Source: Arcobacter sp. F2176 (lineage in GTDB: Bacteria; Campylobacterota; Campylobacteria; Campylobacterales; Arcobacteraceae). From it: DNA of 64,000 nucleotides. The notes below the pieces were generated by a model, which was not told the origin of the DNA, searched no databases, and saw only the letters and a list, made by a program, of their open reading frames with translations. Position 1 is the first letter of the stretch; the number at the start of each line of letters is the position of its first letter. Location: contig NZ_PDJV01000006.1 of NCBI RefSeq assembly GCF_004116465.1, positions 1 through 64,000 on the forward strand. Reading direction: 5' to 3'. Positions 26,053 to 36,482 of the stretch are shown here, one piece after another. Position numbers and translations under genes: made by a program.

Positions 26053-26135
26053 ATTTTTCCTTCGTATAACCATTATTTATAAAATGCAGTGATTATATCG
26101 AAGATTGGCTTAAACAAATTAATTTTAAAAATTAG

Positions 26136-26969
26136 TTAGTATGCTTCTACTTGGTTTACAACTTTTTGAATAACCCAATCAGGCGTTGAAGCACCCGCTG
26201 TTATGCCACAAAGTTTTTTATCTTTGAACCATTGAGGGTCTAGTTCTCTTTCATCTTCTAAAAGATAACTATCTATACAATTTTCTTTTGAGATGTTTAG
26301 TAACTGTTTTGTATTTGAAGAGTTTTTCCCACCAATTACAATCATAATATCTACTTCTTTTGATAATTCTCTTGCAGCATCTTGATTTTCAAATGTTGCA
26401 TCACAAATTGTATTAAATACTCTTACTTCCTTATTTTTTGGAATTAGGGTATTTACTATTTCAAGATATTTTTCTTTCTTTTTTGTTGTTTGTGCAATTG
26501 TTGCAATTTTTGAGTATTTAAATTTTATTTTTTTTAAATCTTCTGGTTCTAGTATTACAAATACATCATCTTGATCTTTTGCATAAGATTGTACACCTAA
26601 AACTTCTGGATGGTCTTTATCACCAAAAATAACAATTGAATACTCTTCTGCTGACATCTTTTTTACTATTTGTTGAGGAGTTGTAACAAATGGGCAAGTT
26701 GCATTGATAACTTTTGCATCTTTTGCTTTTAGATTTTTTAAATCAAATTTTGGAATACCATGTGTTCTAATAATTATTGTATCGTTATCTTTTACTTCAT
26801 CTAATGAGGTATATAATCCTACATTATAATCATTTTTAAGTCTATCTATTTCATTTGTATTATGAATAAGAGGTCCCATAGTTGCAGAGTTTTTATACTC
26901 TTCTGCAATTTTAATTGCTCTTTTTACTCCAAAACAAAATCCATAAGATGATGCTAATTTTACTTTCAT
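26136..26969 (-). CDS. ispH: 4-hydroxy-3-methylbut-2-enyl diphosphate reductase
   Basis: A 277-residue IspH (LytB). The three cluster cysteines are seen in 'GFCFGVKRAI', 'NATCPFVTTPQ' and 'FNTICDATFENQ'. The substrate-binding 'HPEVLG' and 'TAGASTPDWVI' are also present. It completes the MEP pathway to IPP and DMAPP. It lies between the aroA terminator and rpsA, leftward. Confidence 0.97.
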   Translation of the reverse strand: MKVKLASSYGFCFGVKRAIKIAEEYKNSATMGPLIHNTNEIDRLKNDYNVGLYTSLDEVKDNDTIIIRTHGIPKFDLKNLKAKDAKVINATCPFVTTPQQIVKKMSAEEYSIVIFGDKDHPEVLGVQSYAKDQDDVFVILEPEDLKKIKFKYSKIATIAQTTKKKEKYLEIVNTLIPKNKEVRVFNTICDATFENQDAARELSKEVDIMIVIGGKNSSNTKQLLNISKENCIDSYLLEDERELDPQWFKDKKLCGITAGASTPDWVIQKVVNQVEAY

Positions 26970-26981
26970 AAATTGTCCTTA

Positions 26982-27016
26982 AAAATGTCCCTATCTTTTG
27001 AGGGACATTTTTTTAT
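26982..27016. terminator. Bidirectional terminator behind aroA
   Basis: AAAATGTCCCT (26982-26992) pairs perfectly with AGGGACATTTT (27001-27011) around an 8-base loop, flanked by A and T runs. It separates aroA from ispH and ends the leftward pheS-pheT-aroA transcript. Confidence 0.85.
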
Positions 27017-27076
27017 AATTTCTTTTATCAAGATAACAAAGCTAGCTCTAAAAAAGTAAATCCTAAAGAGAATAAC
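27001..27076 (-). repeat. Intergenic repeat behind aroA, partner of the copy behind queE
   Basis: This stretch and 35602-35678 share AGGGAC, then T-rich sequence with CTTTTATCAAGA / CTTTTAACAAGA, then a 19-base identical block AAATCCTAAAGAGAATAAC. Both lie directly after the stop of the last gene of a leftward operon and begin with one arm of a GTCCC/GGGAC hairpin. No inserted element or coding capacity is seen. It is probably a small dispersed repeat. Confidence 0.55.
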
Positions 27077-27087
27077 TTGTTGTCCTT

Positions 27088-28368
27088 TTAGGCTTTTAGT
27101 GTGTCTAATATTTCTTTGAAGTTTGGGAATGATGTCAATATACAATCAACATCTTGAATCTCCATACTTGAATTTAATCCTGCTATTGCAAAGCTCATTG
27201 CAATTCTATGGTCACCATGAGAATTTATTGTTGCTTTTTTTAACTTTCCACCAATTATTTCATAACCATCTTCAAATTCTGTGTAATTTACTCCACAAAG
27301 TTTTAGATTATTTACAACTGAGCTTATTCTATCACTCTCTTTTACTCTTAGTTCTTTTGCATTTGATACTTTTGATTTTCCATTTGCCAAACTCATAGCA
27401 ATACTTAATGCTGGAAGCTCATCAATAAGCCATGAAATATTTTCGCTAACATCTACCCCATTTAACTTATTTGCAGATACTACAATATCTCCCATAGGTT
27501 CATAGACATTCTCTTTTTCGATAAATTCAACATCTGCACCCATTCTTTTTAATACTACATAGGCTTCTGTTCTTGTAGGGTTTAATGTCACATTTTTAAT
27601 TGTTACTTTTGCATTTGGAGTAATAGCAGCTGCAACTGCGAAGAAAAATGCAGAACTTGGATCTGTTGGAACGGTTATATTTAAAGGTTTTAAGGCTGAA
27701 GTTAAAGGATGAATATGTATAAAACCATCACTATCATTTTCTAACTTTGCGCCCATTCCTTTTAACATTCTTTCCGTATGATCTCGTGTTAGTTCATTTT
27801 CTTTATATTTAGATACTCCATTTGCTCTTAAAGCTGCTAAAATCATTGCTGATTTTACTTGTGCTGAATCAACAGGTGAGTGATAAGTAAATGCCTTTAA
27901 CTCTTTTACGCCTCTTATAAAAAGTGGTGCTTTATTACCATCTTCTCTACCATCAATTTTAGCTCCAATGCTTCTAAGTGGATCAGCAACTCTTTTCATT
28001 GGTCTTGAGTGAAGATATTTATCTCCTACAAGGGTAAATGCTCCATCAATAGATGCTAAAAAACCACAAAAAAGTCTCATCGCAGTTCCCGAATTCCCAC
28101 AATCAAGTACATTAGCTGGTTCACTTAATGTACCTTTTGGAGTAATTGTAACTGTTGAACCATCTCTTTTAACCTCTGCACCTAATTGCTCTACAATTGA
28201 AAGCGTATTTAGAGTATCTTCTGCTGTTAAAAAATTCTTGATATGTGATGTTTCATTACTCAAAAGTGAAAACATAGCACATCTATGTGAGATTGATTTA
28301 TCACTTGCAATATTGTCAATAACAATATTAAATGGTTTTGTTAAAGCATCTATATTAAAGCTTTGCAT
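27088..28368 (-). CDS. aroA: 3-phosphoshikimate 1-carboxyvinyltransferase (EPSP synthase)
   Basis: A 426-residue enzyme with '[26 protein letters not shown]' at the N-terminus, '[18 protein letters not shown]', '[21 protein letters not shown]' and the C-terminal '[16 protein letters not shown]' and '[16 protein letters not shown]'. It joins shikimate-3-phosphate and PEP in aromatic amino-acid synthesis. It starts right after pheT (stop and start directly adjoin) and is followed by a strong terminator. Confidence 0.97.
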   Translation of the reverse strand: MQSFNIDALTKPFNIVIDNIASDKSISHRCAMFSLLSNETSHIKNFLTAEDTLNTLSIVEQLGAEVKRDGSTVTITPKGTLSEPANVLDCGNSGTAMRLFCGFLASIDGAFTLVGDKYLHSRPMKRVADPLRSIGAKIDGREDGNKAPLFIRGVKELKAFTYHSPVDSAQVKSAMILAALRANGVSKYKENELTRDHTERMLKGMGAKLENDSDGFIHIHPLTSALKPLNITVPTDPSSAFFFAVAAAITPNAKVTIKNVTLNPTRTEAYVVLKRMGADVEFIEKENVYEPMGDIVVSANKLNGVDVSENISWLIDELPALSIAMSLANGKSKVSNAKELRVKESDRISSVVNNLKLCGVNYTEFEDGYEIIGGKLKKATINSHGDHRIAMSFAIAGLNSSMEIQDVDCILTSFPNFKEILDTLKA

Positions 28369-30687
28369 TTATCTTATTCCTATTCCTAATGCCAAATTCA
28401 ATTTTTCTAAAATAGAGTTTATAGTAGCATTGATATCATCTTCTTCAAGTGTTTTATCAAAGCTTTGTAAAACAAATCTTATTGTTAAACTCTCTTTATT
28501 ACCTAATTTTTCATCACTATATGTATCTACTAAATTAAATTGTTGGATTGTACCATCTTCAATACTATTAATTACATTTCTTATTTTAGAATAGGGAATA
28601 TCTTTAGGTACGATTAAGCTTAAATCTCTTTTTGAAGCTTGAAACTTAGAATATTCATTTGCTTTTATTAAATTATTTGCAATTTTGTCAAAATCAATTT
28701 CAGCAATAAAAGTATTAGGTAAGTCATAATCTTTTGCAACATTTGGATGAAGTTTTGAAATAAATCCAATTTTTTTATTATCAACTATGATATGTGCATT
28801 TTGATATGGATGAACTAATAAATTATTGATTTCATTCATTGGCTCTAAATCAAATTTACCAATAGTATTAGCAACTTTTTTTGAGAATCCAAAAAACTCT
28901 ATGTTTGCTGGTTTTCCATTATTTGTAAATGATTCATACTCGCTATCACCACTAAAGATAAATGAAATTTTTTGTGATTCTATTCTTTGGTTATCAAATA
29001 CTGTTCCAATTTCAAAGAAAGCAACTTTTTTGAATCCTTGTTTAAAATTATTTGAACAAGCTTCAATAAGATTTGTCAACATTGTAGTTCTAAATGTATT
29101 TAGCTCATTTACTATTGGATTTAAAATATCTAGTTTTTCATTTACAGTTTCAAGATTATATTTTTCAAGAGTCTCTTTATTTGTGAAAACATAAGTTAGT
29201 GTTTCAAAAAAACCATTTTCTATGGCTTTTGTTCTTACTTTATTTTTCTTAGTAATTTTATTTGATGCTTCATTTAATCTATTTACTTCTTCAATTTGTA
29301 AAGGAGTTGATTCAATATTATCAATACCTACTATTCTCACAATTTCTTCAGTTATATCAGCAATATTTTTAATATCATGTCTAAACAGTGGAACTTGAAC
29401 AGATAATACACCTGACCCACCATCTTTAACAATAAATCCTAAACCACTTAATATTTTTTCAATTTTAACTTTTGTAAAAGTTTTTCCAACAATTGAACTA
29501 ACTCTTTTAATACTTACATCTATAGATAATCTTTCTTTATCTTCTGTAAATACTTCATATCCTCTATAAAGTTTTGCACCAAATTTTGAAATTAAAGTAG
29601 TAAAATACTCCATTCCTGATTCAATATTTGGCTCACTTCCCCTTGAAGTTTTATAATAAACTTCTCCTGTTTTTATCTTTTTATCAAATACATTTTTTGA
29701 TAATTCCTCAGGATTATTATAAGATGCTTCCAATATATAAGTTACATCATCTTTATTTATAATCTCATTTTTTATACTAATTGTGCTTAATTTTTCTTTT
29801 CCATAAACTTCATCAAATCCATCTTTAGATTTTTTAATATGAAGAACAGATAAATCATTTAAAGTATCACAATCAGCTTTTGCATAAGCGTGCATCGTTA
29901 CGCCAGTTGCATGTGTCGCATAAGATAAAATATTTTCTATGTCACAATCTTTGTATAAATCTATAGTTGCAACTCTTAATTTATATAATAAGGGAACTTT
30001 TAATTCTGTAAAATCTCCAGCTTTATAAATTAAAGATGATGAGATAGAACTATCACTTTCTATTTCAAGAAGTTGCCCAATACCAATATCATTATATTCT
30101 AAGTTTTTTTCTTGTTCACATAAAGTTACACCATAACAAACACTTAATTCTCTTGCAACTCCATGAATACTTAAACAATCACCCCTATTAGCTGTTAATT
30201 CTATTTCGATGACATCGTCATTGATAAGTCTATATTCATTTAGTTCTTTTCCAATAACTAACTCACCAATAGAATCATCAAGTTCTAGTATTCCATCATT
30301 TAATTTAGGTAGACCAATTTCAGTAGAAGAACAAATCATACCATTTGATTCAAGACCTCTTAGTTTTGCTTTTTTTATTTTAAAATCAGCTCCAAGAACA
30401 CATCCAACAGTAGCAACAGGTACATATTGACCAGCTGCTACATTTTTAGCTCCACAAACGATTTGTGTAACTTCACTACCTATGTTTACTTGACAAACTG
30501 ATAGTTTATCAGCGTCTGGATGTTTTTCTTTTGATTCCACATATCCAATTACAACACCTGAAGGTATTCTAACTTTTTCTAATGAATCAACTTCTAAACC
30601 AATAGAGTTTAATTTTTTGCAAATATCATTTATATCTATTTTAGAGATGTCTATAAAATCTTCTAACCATCTTTTTGTAACTATCAT
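28369..30687 (-). CDS. pheT: Phenylalanyl-tRNA synthetase beta subunit
   Basis: A 772-residue beta chain. Domains seen in order: N-terminal EMAP/tRNA-binding domain ('[26 protein letters not shown]', residues about 45-150), B3/B4 editing-like region, B5 ('[27 protein letters not shown]'), core catalytic-like domain and C-terminal FDX-ACB anticodon-binding domain ('[27 protein letters not shown]'). It pairs with PheS to charge tRNA-Phe. The pheS 3' end overlaps its start by four bases. Confidence 0.97.
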   Translation of the reverse strand: MIVTKRWLEDFIDISKIDINDICKKLNSIGLEVDSLEKVRIPSGVVIGYVESKEKHPDADKLSVCQVNIGSEVTQIVCGAKNVAAGQYVPVATVGCVLGADFKIKKAKLRGLESNGMICSSTEIGLPKLNDGILELDDSIGELVIGKELNEYRLINDDVIEIELTANRGDCLSIHGVARELSVCYGVTLCEQEKNLEYNDIGIGQLLEIESDSSISSSLIYKAGDFTELKVPLLYKLRVATIDLYKDCDIENILSYATHATGVTMHAYAKADCDTLNDLSVLHIKKSKDGFDEVYGKEKLSTISIKNEIINKDDVTYILEASYNNPEELSKNVFDKKIKTGEVYYKTSRGSEPNIESGMEYFTTLISKFGAKLYRGYEVFTEDKERLSIDVSIKRVSSIVGKTFTKVKIEKILSGLGFIVKDGGSGVLSVQVPLFRHDIKNIADITEEIVRIVGIDNIESTPLQIEEVNRLNEASNKITKKNKVRTKAIENGFFETLTYVFTNKETLEKYNLETVNEKLDILNPIVNELNTFRTTMLTNLIEACSNNFKQGFKKVAFFEIGTVFDNQRIESQKISFIFSGDSEYESFTNNGKPANIEFFGFSKKVANTIGKFDLEPMNEINNLLVHPYQNAHIIVDNKKIGFISKLHPNVAKDYDLPNTFIAEIDFDKIANNLIKANEYSKFQASKRDLSLIVPKDIPYSKIRNVINSIEDGTIQQFNLVDTYSDEKLGNKESLTIRFVLQSFDKTLEEDDINATINSILEKLNLALGIGIR

Positions 30688-31676
30688 TTGAACTGTCCTA
30701 ATAATCTTAAATCACTTTCAAATAGAGATCTTAAATCTCCAATATTATGAATTAGCATTGCAAATCGCTCAACACCCAATCCAAAGGCATAACCAGACAT
30801 GTTTTCATATCCAACTGCTTTAAATACATTTTGATCAACGATTCCACATCCTAAAACTTCAAGCCATCCTGTATGCGAACAAACACGACAACCATCACCT
30901 TTACAAAATACACATGAAATATCAACTTCAGCTGATGGTTCTGTAAATGGGAAGAAAGAAGGTCTAAATCTAACTTCAACATTTCCAAACATATGTTTTA
31001 AAAACTCTTCAAGTACATGTTTTAAGTTTGAAAATGAGATTTTATCAGAACTATCTACTACTAATCCTTCTATTTGATGGAACATAGGTGTGTGAGTAAG
31101 GTCGAAATCTCTTCTAAATACTGTTCCTGGTGCTATCATCCTAATAGGAGGCTTTTGCGCTAACATAGTTCTAATTTGCACAGGAGAAGTGTGCGTTCTT
31201 AAAAGTGTATAATCTTTATTGTAAAAAGTATCTTGCATATCTCTTGCAGGGTGATATTTTGGAAGATTTAAAGCTTCAAAGTTATGGAAGTCATCTTCTA
31301 CTAAAGGTCCTTCTTCAACTGCAAAATTTAAATTTTGAAAATAAGAGATAATTTTATCCATAGTATCAACAACTGGGTGAACAGCACCACAAGTTAATTT
31401 GTTATTAAATCTTGATACATCAATTTTTTCTTCTTCAAGTTTTTTATTTAATTCAATTTTTTCTAAAATTTCTTTTTTTGACTCTAAGGCACTTGTTGCT
31501 TCAATTTTTTTTGTATTTAGATTTTGTGCAAATGCTTTTTTCTCTTCATTTGGAATATCTTTTAATCTTGCAAATTCTTTAGTTAAAAAACCTTTTTTAC
31601 CAAGTATCTCAATTCTTAGATTTTCTAAGGTTTCTATAGAATCAGCAGATTCTATTTTTTCGATCCACTCTTTCAC
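30684..31676 (-). CDS. pheS: Phenylalanyl-tRNA synthetase alpha subunit
   Basis: A 330-residue class II synthetase chain starting at GTG. An N-terminal coiled coil (about residues 1-85) precedes the catalytic motifs '[21 protein letters not shown]', '[25 protein letters not shown]' (motif 2) and '[22 protein letters not shown]' (motif 3). [13 protein letters not shown] cluster is typical of several bacterial PheS. It heads the pheS-pheT-aroA operon. Confidence 0.97.
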   Translation of the reverse strand: MKEWIEKIESADSIETLENLRIEILGKKGFLTKEFARLKDIPNEEKKAFAQNLNTKKIEATSALESKKEILEKIELNKKLEEEKIDVSRFNNKLTCGAVHPVVDTMDKIISYFQNLNFAVEEGPLVEDDFHNFEALNLPKYHPARDMQDTFYNKDYTLLRTHTSPVQIRTMLAQKPPIRMIAPGTVFRRDFDLTHTPMFHQIEGLVVDSSDKISFSNLKHVLEEFLKHMFGNVEVRFRPSFFPFTEPSAEVDISCVFCKGDGCRVCSHTGWLEVLGCGIVDQNVFKAVGYENMSGYAFGLGVERFAMLIHNIGDLRSLFESDLRLLGQFK

Positions 31677-31778
31677 TTATTTCCCCTGTTTTCATTTATA
31701 TAAAAGGTGATTATTGTACTTAAGTTTTTATTAGAGTTTGGTTATAATAAAAATTAATACTATTAAAAGGAACGGGAT

Positions 31779-32123
31779 ATGTGCATTTTTTGTAAAATTG
31801 TGAATGGGGAAATTCCAAATAAAACTATATTAGAAGATGAAAGATTTTTAGCCTTTGAAGATATAAATCCAGCTTGTAAAGTTCATGCCTTAGTTATACC
31901 AAAAGAACATTATACTTCATTTGATGTTGTACCTCCAAAAATAATGGCAGGAATGACTGAATTTATTCAAAAAGTTGCTTCAAAATTAAATCTAAGAGAT
32001 GATGGATATAGACTTATTACAAATATTGGAGATCAAGGTGGACAAGTTGTACATCACTTGCATTTTCATATTTTAGGTGGAGAATATGTGGGAAGTTTAG
32101 TTGGGGAAAAAACCAAACAATAA
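31779..32123 (+). CDS. HIT family hydrolase (HinT-like)
   Basis: A 114-residue histidine-triad protein. It begins 'MCIFCKIVNGEIPNKTILED' and ends its active site in 'GQVVHHLHFHILGGEYV', carrying the H-x-H-x-H triad. It likely hydrolyses adenosine phosphoramidates. The Cys pair CIFC is common in the family. It has AAGGA before the ATG, runs divergent from pheS, and ends at a terminator shared with accA. Confidence 0.93.
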   Translation: MCIFCKIVNGEIPNKTILEDERFLAFEDINPACKVHALVIPKEHYTSFDVVPPKIMAGMTEFIQKVASKLNLRDDGYRLITNIGDQGGQVVHHLHFHILGGEYVGSLVGEKTKQ

Positions 32124-32145
32124 AAAAGAGGTTTTCCTCTTTTTA
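32123..32145. terminator. Bidirectional terminator between the HIT gene and accA
   Basis: AAAAAGAGG (32123-32131) pairs with CCTCTTTTT (32136-32144) around TTTT. It lies exactly between the two convergent stop codons. Confidence 0.85.
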
Positions 32146-33084
32146 TTATTTTTGAGAGTAACTACCTAATGACATAAGTTTTTGGTATCTTTTTTCATAT
32201 CTTTGTTCTTGGGACATATCTCTTAACTCTTTTACTGATGTTAAAAAATAATCTGCTAGAGCTTTTATAGCTTCATCTTTTGACCTATGTGCACCAATTA
32301 ATGGTTCATTTATTACATCATCAATTAAATCAAGACTTTTTAAAGATTCAGCAGTAATTTTTAAAGAATTTGCAGCAGTTTCAGCTTGTGCAGGGTCATT
32401 CCATAGAATTGCAGCACAACCTTCAGGAGAAATAACAGCATAAACTGAATATCTCATCATTGCTAATTTATCAGCAACAGAAATAGCTAGTGCTCCTCCT
32501 GAACCACCTTCACCAATTACAACAGAAATTGTAATAGTATTTAAATCAGAAAATTCATATAAGTTTCTAGCAATAGCCTCTGATTGATTTCGCTCTTCTG
32601 CTCCAATACCCGGATATGCACCCGGAGTGTCTACTAACATAAGAATTGGTAAATTAAATTTTTCAGCTATTTTTGCAGCTCTTAGTGCTTTTCTGTAGCC
32701 TTCAGGACTTGGCATTCCAAAATTTCTTTTTAGTTTATTTTTAGTACCTCTACCTTTTTGTTCACCTATTACTACTACTTTTTCATCACCAATTTTACCT
32801 AAGTAACAAATTATCGCATTATCATCATTGAAGTGCCTATCACCATGAATTTCATAAGCATCAGTTAAAAGACCTCTAATATAATCTAAGGCATAAGGTC
32901 TATCTGGATGACGTGCTAATTGAAGTTTTTGATAATCAGTTAAATTCTTAAAAGTTTTTTCAACTTCTTTTTCTAGCTTTTTATCTAATATTTCAACTGC
33001 ATGTTCATCTGACTTTGATTTTGCTACTAGTATATCTTCTTCAATAGCTTTTATTTTTTCTTCAAATGTTAAATAAGTTGACAA
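32146..33084 (-). CDS. accA: Acetyl-CoA carboxylase carboxyltransferase subunit alpha
   Basis: A 312-residue protein with the AccA features '[12 protein letters not shown]', '[14 protein letters not shown]', '[32 protein letters not shown]' and '[28 protein letters not shown]', with an oxyanion '[11 protein letters not shown]'. It transfers CO2 from biotin to acetyl-CoA to form malonyl-CoA, with AccD not in this window. It follows fabF by 40 bases in the leftward fatty-acid cluster. Confidence 0.97.
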   Translation of the reverse strand: MSTYLTFEEKIKAIEEDILVAKSKSDEHAVEILDKKLEKEVEKTFKNLTDYQKLQLARHPDRPYALDYIRGLLTDAYEIHGDRHFNDDNAIICYLGKIGDEKVVVIGEQKGRGTKNKLKRNFGMPSPEGYRKALRAAKIAEKFNLPILMLVDTPGAYPGIGAEERNQSEAIARNLYEFSDLNTITISVVIGEGGSGGALAISVADKLAMMRYSVYAVISPEGCAAILWNDPAQAETAANSLKITAESLKSLDLIDDVINEPLIGAHRSKDEAIKALADYFLTSVKELRDMSQEQRYEKRYQKLMSLGSYSQK

Positions 33085-33124
33085 TTTATTCCTTTATTAA
33101 AAAGATTTAATCTTTTAATATAAA

Positions 33125-34384
33125 TTATTTTGTAAATTTTTTAAATATGATTGAACCGTTTGTTCCACCAAAACCAAAGTTATTACTCATAACCGTATTT
33201 AATTCTATTTTTCTTGCAACATTTGGTACATAATCCAAGTCACATTCTTCATCAGGATTAATCATATTAATTGTTGGAGGAATGATACCTTCATTTAATG
33301 ATTTAATTGTAAAGATTGCTTCAATTGCTCCAGCAGCTCCTAAACAATGTCCAATTTGACCTTTTGTTGAAGTTACAGGAGGACAATTTTCTTTTCCACC
33401 AAATAATTCTTTTATTGCTTTAGTTTCATTTGCATCTCCTACAGGAGTAGAAGTACCATGCGTATTTATATAATCAATTTTTGGATATTCACCTGTGTTT
33501 GATTTTACCATTTCAAATGCAGCTCTCATAGCTCTTAATGGACCATCCATTACAGGAGCAGTGATATGATTTGCATCAGCACTTTCTCCAAATGCAATTA
33601 TCTCTGCATAAATTTTAGCACCTCTTGCAAGTGCAGAATCTAAAGTTTCTACAACTAAAGCACCAGCACCTTCACCCATAACGAAACCATCTCTTTCTTT
33701 ATCAAAAGGTCTTGATGCTGTTTGAGGGTCATCATTTCTAGTAGATAGCGCTTTCATTGCAGCAAATCCACCAATCCCTGCACCACAAATTGCAGCTTCA
33801 GCACCAACTACTAAAATATTATCAGCACCACCTAAAGCAATAGTTTTAACAGCATCTGATAAAGCATGAGTTGAAGCAGAACAAGCAGTTACATGAGATA
33901 AATTAGGTCCTTTTAAACCATGTTCAATAGAAATAAATCCACCCAGCATATTTACTAATGATGAAGGAATAAAAAATGGAGATATTCTTCTAGGTCCTTT
34001 TGTATCACAAACTACAGAATTTTTTTCAATTGTTGATAATCCACCAATTCCAGAAGCAGAAATTACTCCAAATCTTGGAGCAAGTTCATCATTCACTTTA
34101 TTATTATCTTCACTTGCAAAACCAGAGTCAATCATAGCTTCTTTTGCAGCTTTAATACCTAATTGGATAAATCTATCAGCTTTTTTTACTTCTTTTTTAT
34201 CCATAACTGTTGTTGGGTCAAAATCTTTTACTTCTCCTGCAAACTTTACTGAATATTCAGTTGAATCAAAAAGAGTAATATCTCTAATTCCACATTTACC
34301 TGCAACTACTGCATCGAATGATTCATTTACATTATGTCCTAAAGAATTTATAGTACCTAGACCAGTTATTACAACTCTTTTCAT
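33125..34384 (-). CDS. fabF: 3-oxoacyl-[acyl-carrier-protein] synthase II
   Basis: A 419-residue ketosynthase. It carries the nucleophile Cys in 'LSHVTACSASTHALSDAV', the first His in 'YINTHGTSTPVGDANE' and the second His in 'GQIGHCLGAAGAIEAIF', plus 'NNFGFGGTNGSIIFKK' near the end. It elongates acyl-ACP with malonyl-ACP in the cytoplasm. It follows acpP, separated by a hairpin at 34459-34488. Confidence 0.97.
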   Translation of the reverse strand: MKRVVITGLGTINSLGHNVNESFDAVVAGKCGIRDITLFDSTEYSVKFAGEVKDFDPTTVMDKKEVKKADRFIQLGIKAAKEAMIDSGFASEDNNKVNDELAPRFGVISASGIGGLSTIEKNSVVCDTKGPRRISPFFIPSSLVNMLGGFISIEHGLKGPNLSHVTACSASTHALSDAVKTIALGGADNILVVGAEAAICGAGIGGFAAMKALSTRNDDPQTASRPFDKERDGFVMGEGAGALVVETLDSALARGAKIYAEIIAFGESADANHITAPVMDGPLRAMRAAFEMVKSNTGEYPKIDYINTHGTSTPVGDANETKAIKELFGGKENCPPVTSTKGQIGHCLGAAGAIEAIFTIKSLNEGIIPPTINMINPDEECDLDYVPNVARKIELNTVMSNNFGFGGTNGSIIFKKFTK

Positions 34385-34458
34385 CTATTTAAGCTCCATT
34401 TGTGATTATAATTTAATTATTTAAATTGTTCAATTTTCTTCTAAAAATTCAAAAATTT

Positions 34459-34488
34459 AAATAAAGAGTTAAAAGTAACTCTTTATTT
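34459..34488. terminator. Hairpin between acpP and fabF
   Basis: A perfect 13-bp stem (AAATAAAGAGTTA / TAACTCTTTATTT) with an AAAG loop, 29 bases after the acpP stop. On the minus strand it is followed by AATTTTTGAATTTTT, so partial termination can raise acpP over fabF expression. Confidence 0.7.
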
Positions 34489-34516
34489 GAGTCAAGAATA
34501 ATGTCTTATTACTTGA

Positions 34517-34747
34517 TTATTTATTATCTTCGATGTATTTGATAGCATCTGAAACAGTTAAGATTTTTTCTGCATCTTCATCAGGTATTTCGATGTCAAA
34601 TTTTTCTTCTAAAGCCATAACTAGCTCAACAACATCTAACGAATCTGCCCCTAAGTCTTCAATGAATTTTGAATCTTCTTTAACTTCAGCTGGATCGCAA
34701 TCTAATTGCTCAACTACTACTTCTTTCACATCATCTAATAATGCCAT
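34517..34747 (-). CDS. acpP: Acyl carrier protein
   Basis: A 76-residue acidic protein with the phosphopantetheine site Ser in '[31 protein letters not shown]'. It carries growing acyl chains for FabF, FabG and PlsY. A good AGGAAAG site stands before its ATG. It lies between fabG and fabF, an arrangement usual in Campylobacterota and proteobacteria. Confidence 0.97.
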   Translation of the reverse strand: MALLDDVKEVVVEQLDCDPAEVKEDSKFIEDLGADSLDVVELVMALEEKFDIEIPDEDAEKILTVSDAIKYIEDNK

Positions 34748-34827
34748 TTTCTTTCCTTTTTTAAAATTGTCCTAGAATTATACCTAAAAGCCTTTAAATA
34801 TTCTTTTAAATAAAAAATTTTAACTTT

Positions 34828-35571
34828 TTAAACGTATAAGCCACCATTAACTTTTAATATCTCTCCTGTTATATAAGAAGAGTGATCACTTAATAAAAAT
34901 GCAACCGCATCAGCGATTTCACTTGGTTTCCCAAATCTACTTAATGGGATATTTTTTTCATATTCTGCTTTTACTTCATCTTTTAATTCATCAGTCATAT
35001 CTGTTTGAATAAAACCAGGAGTAACTGCATTATATCTTATACTTCTTGAAGCTGCTTCTTTTGCAAACGATTTAGTCATAGCATTTAATCCACCTTTAGA
35101 AGCTGAATAATTAGTTTGACCAGGATTACCCATTTCTCCAACTATTGATGAAATATTAACAATTGAACCAAATCTTTTTTTACCCATTATTTTTAATGCA
35201 GCTTTACAACCAATAAATGCTGATGTTAAATTTGCACTGATTACATCATTGAAATCTTGAACAGACATTCTAAGTGCTAATTTATCTTTTGTAATACCAG
35301 CATTGTTAACTAAATATGATAATTCACCATCAGAATCAATAATTGTATTAATTGCACTTACAAACTCATCTTCATTTGTAACATCTGCTTTTATAATTGC
35401 AGCTTTTCCACCAGCAGCTTCAATCTCTTCTTGAATTTTAGAAGCTTCATCTGCTTTACTTCTATAATTAATCCATACTTTAAGTCCATGACTTGCAAGA
35501 GTTTTGGCAATTTGGGCACCTATTCCTCTGCTAGCACCAGTAACTAGTACATTTGAACCTGTAAATTTCAT
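34828..35571 (-). CDS. fabG: 3-oxoacyl-[acyl-carrier-protein] reductase
   Basis: A 247-residue SDR protein with the cofactor motif 'VTGASRGIGAQIAKTLA', 'NNAGIT', the catalytic Ser in 'VNISSIVG', and 'YSASKGG' (Tyr, Lys). The C-terminal 'SDHSSYITGEILKVNGGLYV' is typical of FabG. It reduces beta-ketoacyl-ACP with NADPH. It heads the fabG-acpP-fabF-accA run on the minus strand. Confidence 0.95.
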   Translation of the reverse strand: MKFTGSNVLVTGASRGIGAQIAKTLASHGLKVWINYRSKADEASKIQEEIEAAGGKAAIIKADVTNEDEFVSAINTIIDSDGELSYLVNNAGITKDKLALRMSVQDFNDVISANLTSAFIGCKAALKIMGKKRFGSIVNISSIVGEMGNPGQTNYSASKGGLNAMTKSFAKEAASRSIRYNAVTPGFIQTDMTDELKDEVKAEYEKNIPLSRFGKPSEIADAVAFLLSDHSSYITGEILKVNGGLYV

Positions 35572-35601
35572 CTTTATCCTTTTAATTAGTCCCTAATTAA
35601 A

Positions 35602-35678
35602 AGGGACCTCTCTTTTTTGACTTCTTTTAACAAGAGAAATAAATTCTCTTTAAAGAAACAAATCCTAAAGAGAATAAC
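35602..35678 (-). repeat. Intergenic repeat behind queE, partner of the copy behind aroA
   Basis: It aligns over about 77 bases with 27001-27076 and shares the 19-base block AAATCCTAAAGAGAATAAC at 35660-35678. A GTCCC (35589-35593) / GGGAC (35603-35607) hairpin stands at its edge. It lies after the queE stop on the leftward strand, as the other copy lies after aroA. Confidence 0.55.
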
Positions 35679-35732
35679 GAGTTATTCTTTATAAATTAGC
35701 TTCTTTTAAAATGATATTATATCTATAATTAA

Positions 35733-36482
35733 TTAAACACCTCTTTTATTATCCCAAACCCTTATATGTAGTCTATCGCAATATTTATATCCTGAGTTAA
35801 TTGCCATGTTTATAACGCTCTCAGAATGTTTATTTATCTCATAAGCACTATCACCCATTGGCATAAGATAAATGTCACAATTTGGTATTATTGAAGAGAT
35901 TAATTCAATTTCTTCTTTTGCTTTTGTAATAAATTCTTTGCTAATAACAAATTTTAAATATGACTCTTTTGTATTTGTGATAATTTTTTTTAGAGTCTCT
36001 TCATTAACCCTTTTTTTAAGTGGTTCAAGTGAATTAGAAAGTTTAACGCTCATGGAAAATATTAATTCTTTTTGATACTCTTTTGTAAAATCTATATTTA
36101 ATGAGCCATTTGTCTCTATTGTTACTTTATATCCATTTGATATATAATATTTTAAAATTTCTTGAAACTCTACATCTTTCCAATATAAAAGTGGTTCACC
36201 ACCTGTGATTACTATATCTGCTTTATATGAAGGTTCTAACTTTTTAACTTGCTCTATGATTTCATTTTTATTCATCTTATGCCATTGGTCTTTAAATGCA
36301 GGATCAACTGCATAAAATGAATCACAAGAACATTTTTTCACTCCACTTGGAGTCTCATATTCAACCGCAAAGCCTTCGCATCTAAAATTACATTTTCCAA
36401 ATCTTATAAAAATAGATGGATTTCCAACATACTTTCCTTCTCCTTGTATCGTTGGTCCAAATATCTCATTTACTTCAAGCAT
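35733..36482 (-). CDS. queE: 7-carboxy-7-deazaguanine synthase, radical SAM
   Basis: A 249-residue radical SAM enzyme. It opens 'EIFGPTIQGEGKYVGNPSIFIRFGKCNFRC', a QueE hallmark, and has 'ITGGEPLLY' for SAM binding and 'SVKLSNSLEPLKKR'. It turns CPH4 (from QueD) into CDG for QueC, for queuosine in tRNA. The cysteines are C31, C35, C51 and C53: the CX3C pair is not closed by the usual CX2C but by one of two Cys about 16-18 residues later, just before 'DSFYAVD'. It overlaps queD by 8 bases and is last in the moeA-queC-queD-queE operon. Confidence 0.93.
   Translation of the reverse strand: MLEVNEIFGPTIQGEGKYVGNPSIFIRFGKCNFRCEGFAVEYETPSGVKKCSCDSFYAVDPAFKDQWHKMNKNEIIEQVKKLEPSYKADIVITGGEPLLYWKDVEFQEILKYYISNGYKVTIETNGSLNIDFTKEYQKELIFSMSVKLSNSLEPLKKRVNEETLKKIITNTKESYLKFVISKEFITKAKEEIELISSIIPNCDIYLMPMGDSAYEINKHSESVINMAINSGYKYCDRLHIRVWDNKRGV

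Noticed and set aside
26053-26073. Seven-residue extension of rpsA
   Set aside because: The AAGGA ribosome site is placed for the ATG at 26052. The upstream ATG has none.
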